Shown piece after piece: positions 1-5,388 of a stretch of DNA of 5,454 nucleotides. How positions within the stretch are numbered: the first letter of the stretch is position 1; every line of letters begins with the position of its first letter. Origin of the DNA: Alphaproteobacteria bacterium (GTDB lineage Bacteria > Pseudomonadota > Alphaproteobacteria > Rhodobacterales > Rhodobacteraceae); contig RFIR01000171.1 of the NCBI GenBank assembly GCA_003695135.1, positions 1 to 5,454 of the forward strand, read 5' to 3'. Position numbers and translations under genes: made by a program. Below the pieces are notes generated by a model. It searched no databases. It was not told the DNA's origin and saw nothing but the letters and a program-made list of their open reading frames with translations.

Positions 1-557
1 AGCAGGGCGAGCCCGCCGGCAAGGCCGAATTCCCGGATCACCGAGATGCCGGCCCGGGTGCGCGGCAGCGCGGCCCAGAAATCCCAGTCATAGGTGGCCC
101 AGAACGATCCGGCGATGAAGAAGGCCAGCACCACCATCATCCGGGTCGAGCCGCCGCCGGCGGTGAACAGCGTGCCCGAGGCGCAGCCGCTGCCAAGCTG
201 CATGCCGATGCCGAACATGAAGGCTCCCACCGCCGAGGCGAGCCCCATGGGCAGGATCACGCCGCGCGTGGCCCCCGCGGCGATCAGCGGGTAGGAAACG
301 ATGCAGATCAGCCCGATCAACAACATCTGCGCGCGCAGACCGCGTCCGCGCCCCTCGCGCACGAATCGCCGCCAGGCGCCTGTGAAGCCGAAGCTGGCGT
401 GATAGAGCGCCAGCCCGGCCAGAATCCCGATCAGCGCCGATTCGATATGGCCGGTATCGCGGCCGCGCGCCTGTTCCTCGAGAAAGGCGAAGCCCGTCAG
501 CACCAGCCCCAGAACGAGGGCGACCGCCACCACCTTCACATTGGACCTGCGTTGCAT
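1..557 (-). CDS. YeeE/YedE family sulfur-compound transporter (N-terminal part, runs off the left edge)
   Basis: Inner-membrane protein of the YeeE/YedE (DUF395, Sulf_transp) family, whose characterised members import thiosulfate. The minus frame is open from ATG at 557-555 to the window edge, giving 185 residues, roughly half of a usual 350-400 residue member. Hydrophobic segments are visible at about residues 9-26, 41-55, 78-96, 104-121 and 140-155. The cytoplasmic stretch FGFTGAWRRFVREGRGRGLR (56-75) and the glycine-rich FGIGMQLGSGCASGT (115-129) are family hallmarks. Cys125 in the latter matches the conserved pore cysteine position of the family. The start is supported by AGGAG at 568-564, six bases upstream. 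A GTG at 564 opens another frame, but that product is Arg/Gly-rich and non-membrane, so it is a shadow. The gene is transcribed divergently from the TPR gene. The family call is firm; the exact substrate is inferred. Confidence 0.9.
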   Translation of the reverse strand, partial: MQRRSNVKVVAVALVLGLVLTGFAFLEEQARGRDTGHIESALIGILAGLALYHASFGFTGAWRRFVREGRGRGLRAQMLLIGLICIVSYPLIAAGATRGVILPMGLASAVGAFMFGIGMQLGSGCASGTLFTAGGGSTRMMVVLAFFIAGSFWATYDWDFWAALPRTRAGISVIREFGLAGGLAL

Positions 558-612
558 GCGTCACTCCTGAGCCAAAGCGGCAGAGCTGTCACCTCGCCTG
601 CCCATGACGACT

Positions 613-630
613 TCTCACATTGCGGTGAGA
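613..630. promoter_or_regulatory. Perfect inverted repeat, possible operator
   Basis: TCTCAC (613-618) and GTGAGA (625-630) are exact reverse complements separated by ATTGCG. A C:G match at 611/632 extends the symmetry after one T/G mismatch. The dyad lies roughly mid-way between two divergent start codons, where a shared operator would be expected. It is not a terminator candidate, as it is upstream of both genes and has no T tract. No known regulator consensus was recognised; the role is inferred from position alone. Confidence 0.35.
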
Positions 631-653
631 GGGCATTCGGAACCGCCCGGGAA

Positions 654-682
654 ATGCCATAAACCGAACAGCGATGTAAAAT
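654..682 (+). promoter_or_regulatory. Candidate sigma70-type promoter for the TPR/OpgC/RibD-like/b561 operon
   Basis: ATGCCA at 654-659 matches TTGACA at four of six positions. TAAAAT at 677-682 matches TATAAT at five of six. The spacer (660-676) is the ideal 17 nt. This is also the most AT-rich stretch of the intergenic region. Transcription would start near 689-690, leaving a leader of only about 12 nt before ATG 702, which is short and lowers confidence. The right arm of the 632-658 dyad overlaps the -35 element. Confidence 0.3.
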
Positions 683-701
683 CCCGAAAGCGAGATGCGA
701 G

Positions 702-2054
702 ATGCTGCACGACGTGAACGACCTTGCGGTCAGCCTGCACACCCCGGCCGCATGCACGGAATGGAATGCCGTGCAGCACGGCTTCCTCGCCCATGCCGCG
801 GTAACGCCCACGCATCTGGCGCGGGTGCTGGAGGCGGCGCCGGATTTCGCGCTCGCCCATGCCGCCAAGGGGCTGTTTCTGGTGATTCTCGGCCGGTCGG
901 AATTGCTGCCCGTCGCGCGCCACGCGCTCGAGCTGGCTGCCGGGGGCGAGGCGAATGCGCGCGAGGCCCAGTATGTTGCCGCCCTGCGCGCAGCGGTGGA
1001 GGGACGGCTGCGGCTGGCCGCCGACATGTTCGATCAGCTGCTCGAAATCTGGCCCACCGATGCGCTGGCGATGAAGCTGGTGCAGGCGCTGCGTTTCATG
1101 TGCGGCGATCCGGGCGGCATGCGCCGCTCGGTCGAGGCCGTTGCGCCGCAGTGGGAGGACCACCCCATGCGCGGCTACCTTCTGGGCTGCCATTCCTTCG
1201 CGCTGGAGGAAACCGGCGAATATGGGGCGGCCGAGCGCGCAGGGCGCGCCGGGCTGGAACTGGCGCCCGACGATGCCTGGGGGCTGCATGCCGTGGCGCA
1301 TGTCCACGACATGACCGGGCGGGCCGATGACGGGCTGAAATGGCTGGCGGGGCGCGAGGCGCACTGGGCGCATTGCAACAATTTCGGCTATCACGTCTGG
1401 TGGCACCTGGCGCTGTTCCATCTCGACCGCACCGAATACGACCGGGCGCTGGCGCTCTATGACACCAGGGTACGGGCGGAGCGGACCGACGATTTCCGCG
1501 ACATCGCCAACGCCGCCTCGATGCTGTTGCGGCTGGAATTCGAGGGCGTCGATGTCGGCCATCGCTGGGAAGAGGTGGCCGAGCTCGCCGCCGCCCGCGT
1601 CGAGGACGGGGCGCTGGTGTTTGCCGATCTGCATTATCTGAGCGCGCTGATCCGCACCGGGCGGATGGCAGAGGCCGACCGCATCGCGCAGCGGCTGGCC
1701 GAGGAGACCGGTCAGATCCGGCATGATCAGCACGAGGTGGCACAGCTGACCGGCGCCGATCTGGCGCGCGGGCTGGTCCTGTTTCGCGATGCGGATTACA
1801 AGGCGGCACTGGCGGCGCTGCGCGCCGGCCTGGCCGGGCAGCAGCGCCTCGGCGGCAGCCACGCCCAGCGGGACGTCTTCCAGCGCCTGACCATCGAGGC
1901 CGCGTTCCGCGCCGACGACATGGATGCGGCCGAGACGCTGTTGCGGCAAAGAGCGCTCGCGCGCGGGGGCGAGGACGGCTATATGCAGCGCTGCATGGCC
2001 CGGGTGGCGCTGCGCCGGCAGGACCGGCGCGCGGCCGGGCTGGCGGCGCAATAG
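702..2054 (+). CDS. StaR/TTC38-like tetratricopeptide repeat protein
   Basis: A 450-residue soluble, alpha-helical protein resembling the StaR-like/TTC38 TPR family found in bacteria and animals, whose biochemical role is unknown. Family hallmarks are visible in order: a helical N-terminus with LEAAPDFALAHAAKG (about 42-56), LEETGEYGAAERAGRAGLEL (about 168-187), HAVAHVHDMTGR (196-207), YHVWWHLALFHLD (230-242), EYDRALALYD (about 245-254) and the C-terminal GGSHAQRDVF (384-393). Length is close to the 470 or so residues of TTC38, so it appears complete. There is no signal peptide or membrane segment, so it is probably cytoplasmic. ATG 702 is the first start codon after an in-frame stop at 660. 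Its Shine-Dalgarno is weak (AGCGAG, 689-694). The gene leads the operon; the opgC-like gene starts 11 nt after its TAG. TPR proteins usually act as protein-binding scaffolds; the partner here is unknown. Confidence 0.88.
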   Translation: MLHDVNDLAVSLHTPAACTEWNAVQHGFLAHAAVTPTHLARVLEAAPDFALAHAAKGLFLVILGRSELLPVARHALELAAGGEANAREAQYVAALRAAVEGRLRLAADMFDQLLEIWPTDALAMKLVQALRFMCGDPGGMRRSVEAVAPQWEDHPMRGYLLGCHSFALEETGEYGAAERAGRAGLELAPDDAWGLHAVAHVHDMTGRADDGLKWLAGREAHWAHCNNFGYHVWWHLALFHLDRTEYDRALALYDTRVRAERTDDFRDIANAASMLLRLEFEGVDVGHRWEEVAELAAARVEDGALVFADLHYLSALIRTGRMAEADRIAQRLAEETGQIRHDQHEVAQLTGADLARGLVLFRDADYKAALAALRAGLAGQQRLGGSHAQRDVFQRLTIEAAFRADDMDAAETLLRQRALARGGEDGYMQRCMARVALRRQDRRAAGLAAQ

Positions 2055-2065
2055 GACGGAACCGG

Positions 2066-3631
2066 ATGACTGCGGCCCAACCGCCAAGACAGCGCGAGCT
2101 TCGCCTCGACTTCTTCCGGGGTCTGGCGATGTTCATCATCCTGCTGGCGCACACGCCGGGCAATTCCTGGACGCTGTGGATCCCGGCGCGGTTCGGCTTT
2201 TCCGACGCCGCCGAGATCTTCGTCTTCTGTTCCGGCTTTGCCTCGGCCATCGCCTTCGGCGCGGTCTTCGCCCGGCGCGGTCTCATGATGGGCACGGGCC
2301 GCATCGTCTATCGCATCTGGCAGGTCTACTGGGCGCAGATCGGCATGCTGCTGGCAACCGTGCTGCTGCTGTTTCTCATCGACCGCCACGCGCTCGGCCT
2401 GCAGGGCCACACCTATCTGCACAACCTGCCGGTCATGCCGCTTTTCGAGCGGACCGGCGAGGCGCTCATGGGGCTGGCCACGCTGAGCTGGGTGCCGAAC
2501 TACTTCGACATCCTGCCGATGTATCTGGTGATCCTGGCCATGGTCCCGCTGGTGATGGCGATCCACCGCTTCGCCGGCAAGGAGGCGGTGTTCGCCGCCG
2601 TGCTGATCCTGTGGCTGACTGCGCAGTTCGCCGGCTATGCCTATCAACCCGATGCAGAGGGCTGGCCGCGGGCGGTTGGCGCCGGCTTTGCCGGGCTCAA
2701 CCTGCCCTCGCGGCCCTGGGCGCCAGAGGTCACCTGGTTCTTCAATCCGTTCGGCTGGCAGATCGTGTTCTTCACCGGCTTTGCCTTCGGCATGGGCTGG
2801 CTGCCGAAACCGCCCGTGAACCGCCGGCTGATCATCGCCGCGGCAACCTATGTGGTGGCGGTGATCCCCTTTGCCTGGTTCCGCATCCATGGCGGCCAGT
2901 ATCTGCCCGACGAATGGCTGGTGCAGGACTGGATCGCCGATGCCCGCGAGTGGGGCACCTTCCTGTGGTGGAAAAGCTGGGTCGGCGGCGCGCGCTATCT
3001 GCATTTCCTCGCGCTGGCCTATCTCGCCTGGGTCGCCGTGGGCGCGGGCGGCGAGCGGCTGCGCTCGGGCTGGACCGCGCCCGGCCGCCCGGGCCCGCGC
3101 CTGCAATGGGCCGCTGCGATCATCGCCCTTCTCACCTTCCCCTATGGCTGGGTGGACATGATCGCGGCCTGGTGGCCGGCGCTGAACGCCGCCATCGTCC
3201 ACCATCTGACGGTGACGGCCGAGGCGATATTCGGCACCGATCTGCTGGTGCCGGGCGAGCGCATCGGGTTGCTGCAGCTCATCCATCTCGGTGCACTGCT
3301 GCTCCTGGCCTGGGCGGCGATCGGGCAGCGTGCGCGCGACTGGCTTCTGCGCGACGGCTTCCTTGCCCTGGTGCCGATCATCCGCAAGGTCGGCACCCAG
3401 TCGCTGGCGGTGTTCGTGTTCTCGATGCCGCTGGCGCAGGCCAATGGCTGGGTGCTGGATCTGATCGGGCGCGAGGCATGGAGCTGGGCGCTGGTCAACC
3501 TGTCGGGATTCCTGATCCTGATCGCGGTCGCGTATGTCGTCGGCTGGTTCCGCAGCCAGCCCTGGCGCAAGCCGGCATCCCAGAGCGGTGCCGCACGGCG
3601 CGACGGTCTGGTGCGGATGCCGGCAGAGTGA
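2066..3631 (+). CDS. opgC: OpgC domain-containing membrane protein (acyltransferase family)
   Basis: A 521-residue polytopic inner-membrane protein of the OpgC family. Characterised OpgC proteins succinylate osmoregulated periplasmic glucans. N-terminal hallmarks are RELRLDFFRGLAMFI (10-24) with Asp15, Arg18 and His29, then FGFSDAAEIFVFCSG (43-57). Further family motifs are YFDILPMY (146-153), WFFNPFGWQ (224-232) and VGTQSLAVFVFS (442-453). Ten to twelve hydrophobic helices can be drawn; the tail from about residue 500 is polar. It is longer than the common 350-400 residue members, with extra sequence between the NPFGWQ and GTQSL motifs. ATG 2066 has AGGA at 2053-2056, which overlaps the TAG of the upstream gene and suggests coupling. 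No glucan synthesis genes (opgG/opgH) are in the window, so glucan succinylation is possible but unproven; another acyl acceptor is equally compatible. The symbol reflects the family, not a proven orthologue. Confidence 0.87.
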   Translation: MTAAQPPRQRELRLDFFRGLAMFIILLAHTPGNSWTLWIPARFGFSDAAEIFVFCSGFASAIAFGAVFARRGLMMGTGRIVYRIWQVYWAQIGMLLATVLLLFLIDRHALGLQGHTYLHNLPVMPLFERTGEALMGLATLSWVPNYFDILPMYLVILAMVPLVMAIHRFAGKEAVFAAVLILWLTAQFAGYAYQPDAEGWPRAVGAGFAGLNLPSRPWAPEVTWFFNPFGWQIVFFTGFAFGMGWLPKPPVNRRLIIAAATYVVAVIPFAWFRIHGGQYLPDEWLVQDWIADAREWGTFLWWKSWVGGARYLHFLALAYLAWVAVGAGGERLRSGWTAPGRPGPRLQWAAAIIALLTFPYGWVDMIAAWWPALNAAIVHHLTVTAEAIFGTDLLVPGERIGLLQLIHLGALLLLAWAAIGQRARDWLLRDGFLALVPIIRKVGTQSLAVFVFSMPLAQANGWVLDLIGREAWSWALVNLSGFLILIAVAYVVGWFRSQPWRKPASQSGAARRDGLVRMPAE

Positions 3632-3659
3632 GGCGGGGCCGGACCGGCGCAAGGGGACA

Positions 3660-3686
3660 CGGCGCGGTCGTGGCCGGACCGCGCTG
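3660..3686 (+). other. Intra-operon hairpin upstream of the reductase gene
   Basis: GCGCGGTC (3662-3669) pairs perfectly with GACCGCGC (3677-3684) around a 7-nt loop. A G:T pair and a C:G pair extend the stem to 10 bp (3660-3686). No T tract follows, so a classic intrinsic terminator is unlikely. The stem ends one base before the Shine-Dalgarno GAGGG at 3688-3692. It could stabilise or mark a processing site in the mRNA, or tune translation of the reductase. The structure is seen; the role is inferred. Confidence 0.45.
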
Positions 3687-3687
3687 C

Positions 3688-3692
3688 GAGGG
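3688..3692 (+). promoter_or_regulatory. Ribosome binding site that fixes the reductase start at 3699
   Basis: GAGGG lies six bases before ATG 3699. The same frame is open upstream to 3534 inside the opgC-like gene, but codons before 3699 look like an out-of-frame reading of opgC (Arg/Gly-rich), so the longer form is rejected. A second in-frame ATG at 3726 has GAGG at 3717-3720 and is a possible alternative start that would shorten the protein by nine residues. Confidence 0.55.
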
Positions 3693-3698
3693 CGTGAG

Positions 3699-4403
3699 AT
3701 GAACCAGAACCTATCCGAGGCGCCGATGCCGCTGATCCCGTGCCCGCCGCCGGGCACGCGGATGGTCGTGGCCCAGCTCGGCCAGACGCTGGACGGGCGC
3801 ATCGCCACCGTGACCGGTGCATCGAAATACATCAACGGCCAGGCGGCGCTCGATCACCTGCACCGGCTGCGCGCGCATGTCGATGCGGTGGTGGTCGGTG
3901 TCGGCACGGTGGCGGCCGACGACCCCGCGCTGACCGTGCGCCGTTGCCGCGGTTCCAACCCGGCCCGGGTGGTGATCGACCCCAATGGCCGCATGCCGCG
4001 CGATGCGGCGATGCTGCACGACCGCGCCGCGCCGGTCTGGGTGATCAGCGCACCGGGCGTCGCGGCCCCGGCCGGGGCCCGCGCGATCCATCTGCCGGTG
4101 CGCAATGGCTGCATCGCCCCGCGCGCCATTGCCGGGGCACTGGCCCGGCGCGGCATGACCCGGCTCCTGATCGAGGGCGGCGCCGACACGCTGGCCCGCT
4201 TTCTCGATGCCGACGGCGTCGATCTGCTGCACATCCTGATGGCGCCGATGATCATCGGATCGGGCAAGCAGGGGCTGCAGCTTGCGCCGGTCGAAAAACT
4301 GGATCAGGCTAGACGGCCGGTAACGCGGGTCCATGTGTTCGAGGACGGCGACGTCCTGTTCACCTGCGATCTGCGCGAAAGCTGGGAGCGCACCAATGTC
4401 TGA
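3699..4403 (+). CDS. RibD C-terminal-domain (dihydrofolate-reductase-like) reductase
   Basis: A 234-residue single-domain protein of the RibD C-terminal reductase family. Relatives perform NADPH-dependent reduction of 5-amino-6-ribosylaminouracil 5'-phosphate in riboflavin synthesis, or of related pyrimidine/pterin compounds. Family motifs occur in the right order: AQLGQTLDGRIA (25-36), KYINGQAALDHLHRLRAHVD (43-62), VVVGVGTVAADDPALTVR (64-81), PARVVIDPNGR (88-98), LLIEGGADTLARFLDA (156-171) and MAPMIIGSGKQGL (181-193). The EGG motif and the VGVGTV loop form the nucleotide-binding site in the family. The N-terminal zinc deaminase domain of bifunctional RibD is absent, so this is unlikely to be the main riboflavin enzyme. 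No signal peptide is evident, so it is cytoplasmic. The gene follows opgC by 67 nt and overlaps the next gene by 8 nt. The reductase fold is firm; the substrate is unknown. Confidence 0.88.
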   Translation: MNQNLSEAPMPLIPCPPPGTRMVVAQLGQTLDGRIATVTGASKYINGQAALDHLHRLRAHVDAVVVGVGTVAADDPALTVRRCRGSNPARVVIDPNGRMPRDAAMLHDRAAPVWVISAPGVAAPAGARAIHLPVRNGCIAPRAIAGALARRGMTRLLIEGGADTLARFLDADGVDLLHILMAPMIIGSGKQGLQLAPVEKLDQARRPVTRVHVFEDGDVLFTCDLRESWERTNV

Positions 4404-4953
4404 ACCGCTGAGCTATCACTGGCTGCAAAAGCTGCTGCACTGGCTGGTCGCCCTTCTGGTACTCTACCAGATCCCGGTCGGCATCATCATCATCAATTTC
4501 GACAACAAGCCGGTGCTGGACGGCATGTTCGGCAAGGGCAGCTTCGACACCATCTATTATTTGCACAAGAACTTCGGCCTGACGCTCTTGATGCTGATGG
4601 CGCTGCGCCTTCTGGTCCGCGCCTTCATGGGCAAGCCCCGCTACTATCCCGAGCTGACGGATTTCGAGCGGGTGGCGAGCACCATCGTGCACTGGGCGCT
4701 CTATGTGCTCTTGATCGTCACCCCGATCATCGGCTGGATCGGCATCAGCGCCTTTCCTGCCCTTCCCGACTATTTCGGGTTGTTCAAGGTGCCGGGGATC
4801 TGGGCGCCCGATCGCGAGTTTTCGCTGCAGATCCTGGGCGTGCACCGCATTCTGGGGCTGTCGATCGCCGCGCTGGCGATCCTGCACATCCTCGCCGCGC
4901 TCTATCACGGGCTGATCAAGCGCGACGGGGTCTTCTCGCGCATGACCCGATAG
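4396..4953 (+). CDS. Cytochrome b561 family protein
   Basis: A 185-residue, four-helix inner-membrane di-heme cytochrome of the bacterial b561 (CybB/YodB) family. These pass electrons between the quinone pool and another donor or acceptor; E. coli CybB oxidises superoxide with ubiquinone as acceptor. Predicted heme ligands fall at the family positions: His15 in helix 1 (LQKLLHWLVALLVLYQIPVG, 10-29), His57 (LHKNFGLT, 56-63), and His150 and His164 in helix 4 (HRILGLSIAALAILH, 150-164). Helix 3 is at about 98-117 (VHWALYVLLIVTPIIGWIGI). A run of four isoleucines is at 30-33. ATG 4396 lies inside the end of the reductase gene, with an 8-nt overlap, and GGGAG at 4384-4388 is seven bases upstream, so translation is probably coupled. 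Length is normal for the family. The electron partner is not shown by the sequence; a link to the nearby sulfur transporter is only speculation. Confidence 0.92.
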   Translation: MSEPLSYHWLQKLLHWLVALLVLYQIPVGIIIINFDNKPVLDGMFGKGSFDTIYYLHKNFGLTLLMLMALRLLVRAFMGKPRYYPELTDFERVASTIVHWALYVLLIVTPIIGWIGISAFPALPDYFGLFKVPGIWAPDREFSLQILGVHRILGLSIAALAILHILAALYHGLIKRDGVFSRMTR

Positions 4954-4971
4954 CCGGCAGGCGCTGCCGGC
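4953..4971. terminator. Hairpin in the gap between convergent genes, likely bidirectional terminator
   Basis: GCCGGCAG (4953-4960) and CTGCCGGC (4964-4971) are exact reverse complements around a 3-nt GCG loop. The first base is the last base of the cytochrome b561 stop codon. The convergent methyltransferase gene stops at 4975, so the hairpin fills nearly all of the 21-nt gap. Neither strand has a T tract after the stem, so termination may rely on the stem strength or on Rho; it could also protect the 3' ends of both messages. Confidence 0.55.
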
Positions 4972-4974
4972 CGG

Positions 4975-5388
4975 TCAGCCGGGCGGAATGGCGAGCAGAT
5001 CGACATGCCCGATGGTGACGCGCCGGGCCCGGCAGCGGGCGGCGAACCATTCGGCCACCACCGCCTCGGGCAGAAGGCCGGTCTCGCTCACCGCCAGCGC
5101 CGCGCCCTCGGCCAGCGCCTCGATCAGCCTGTGGTCGGCCTGGGTCAGCTGCCAGGGGCTCGGCGACAGATCGACCCTGTAGCCGCGTTCGCGCAGCATG
5201 GTGGCAAGCACCGCAACCCCATCGGGCCCCAGCGCGGGGCCGAAGCCCTTGTCGCCGCGCTGGTGGCGGTGAAAGGCCGCCAGCGCATCCGCCTCGGCTT
5301 CATGCGGGGGCTCCCATTGCTCCAGCCCGTCATAGCTGAGCGCGAAATAGAGCACGGCGGTGCTCGCCCATCCCGCCGACGTGATCAC
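4975..5388 (-). CDS. Class I SAM-dependent methyltransferase, C-terminal part; 5' end disrupted
   Basis: The minus frame ends with TGA at 4977-4975. It reads ALSYDGLEQWEPPH, HRHQRGDKGFGPALGPDG, SPSPWQLTQADHRLIEAL, ETGLLPEAVVAEWFAARC and IGHVDLLAIPP. From memory this is the C-terminal half of an uncharacterised alphaproteobacterial class I methyltransferase family, in which the C-terminal cap follows the SAM-binding fold. The formal start is GTG at 5388-5386, but resemblance to the family ends at about 5358 (Ala before VLYFALSYDG). The roughly ten codons upstream of that are antisense to the displaced segment at 5360-5454 and are not real coding. The frame stays open to 5454 without resuming family sequence. 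The SAM-binding glycine motif is not in the window. A 137-residue product alone would lack the cofactor site and be inactive. Either the gene is truly broken or the right edge is chimeric. The substrate is unknown. The family call rests on motif memory, not a search. Confidence 0.72.
   Translation of the reverse strand: MITSAGWASTAVLYFALSYDGLEQWEPPHEAEADALAAFHRHQRGDKGFGPALGPDGVAVLATMLRERGYRVDLSPSPWQLTQADHRLIEALAEGAALAVSETGLLPEAVVAEWFAARCRARRVTIGHVDLLAIPPG
5350..5365. repeat. Perfect inverted repeat at the strand-switch junction
   Basis: GAGCAC (5350-5355) and GTGCTC (5360-5365) are exact reverse complements around GGCG. On the minus strand the first arm encodes Val-Leu of AVLYFAL; on the plus strand the second arm encodes Val-Leu ahead of AHPADVITG. 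The hairpin sits exactly where methyltransferase coding passes from one strand to the other. It is either the seed of a fold-back event or its product. Confidence 0.7.

Larger units (their letters stand above)
558..701. promoter_or_regulatory. Divergent intergenic region between the transporter gene and the TPR-led operon
   Basis: This 144-nt stretch is the largest gap in the window and must hold the start signals for both directions. It contains the AGGAG of the minus-strand transporter gene (564-568), a perfect 6-bp dyad (613-630), a second interrupted dyad (632-658), a candidate rightward promoter (654-682) and a tandem heptamer running into the TPR start codon (690-703). No small ORF with a credible ribosome binding site was seen. 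No clear leftward -10 element was found by eye. Confidence 0.6.

Noticed and set aside
88..564. A minus-strand frame from GTG 564 overlapping the transporter gene
   Set aside because: Its product is Arg/Gly-rich and non-membrane, whereas the frame from ATG 557 gives a clear YeeE/YedE membrane protein with a proper ribosome binding site.
635..654. A possible SqrR/BigR-type operator (ATTC...GAAA)
   Set aside because: The second half-site is GAAA rather than GAAT and the spacing is 12 rather than about 8, so the match is not good enough to claim.
615..2087. A 490-codon minus-strand open frame opposite the TPR gene
   Set aside because: Antisense to a well-supported TPR gene, with no domain pattern and compositional bias typical of shadow frames.
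3534..3698. An upstream extension of the reductase by 55 codons
   Set aside because: It would overlap the opgC-like gene by about 100 nt, adds no family-like residues, and a good ribosome binding site supports ATG 3699.
1924..3702. A 592-codon plus-strand frame overlapping the TPR and opgC-like genes
   Set aside because: Out of frame with the OpgC motifs, dominated by Arg/Ala/Gly, and lacks a credible start.
1979..3835. A 618-codon minus-strand open frame opposite the opgC-like gene, longer than the gene itself
   Set aside because: It lies antisense to three clear plus-strand genes, its translation is Arg/Gln/His/Pro-rich low-complexity sequence without recognisable domains, and high-GC third positions suppress stops on the opposite strand.
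3699..4403. Calling the reductase ribD
   Set aside because: The N-terminal deaminase domain of bifunctional RibD is absent and no other riboflavin genes are present, so only the C-terminal reductase family can be claimed.
4485..4496. Four consecutive ATC triplets in the cytochrome b561 gene as a possible slippage repeat
   Set aside because: It encodes an isoleucine run inside a membrane helix, which is ordinary; four units are too few to suggest phase variation.
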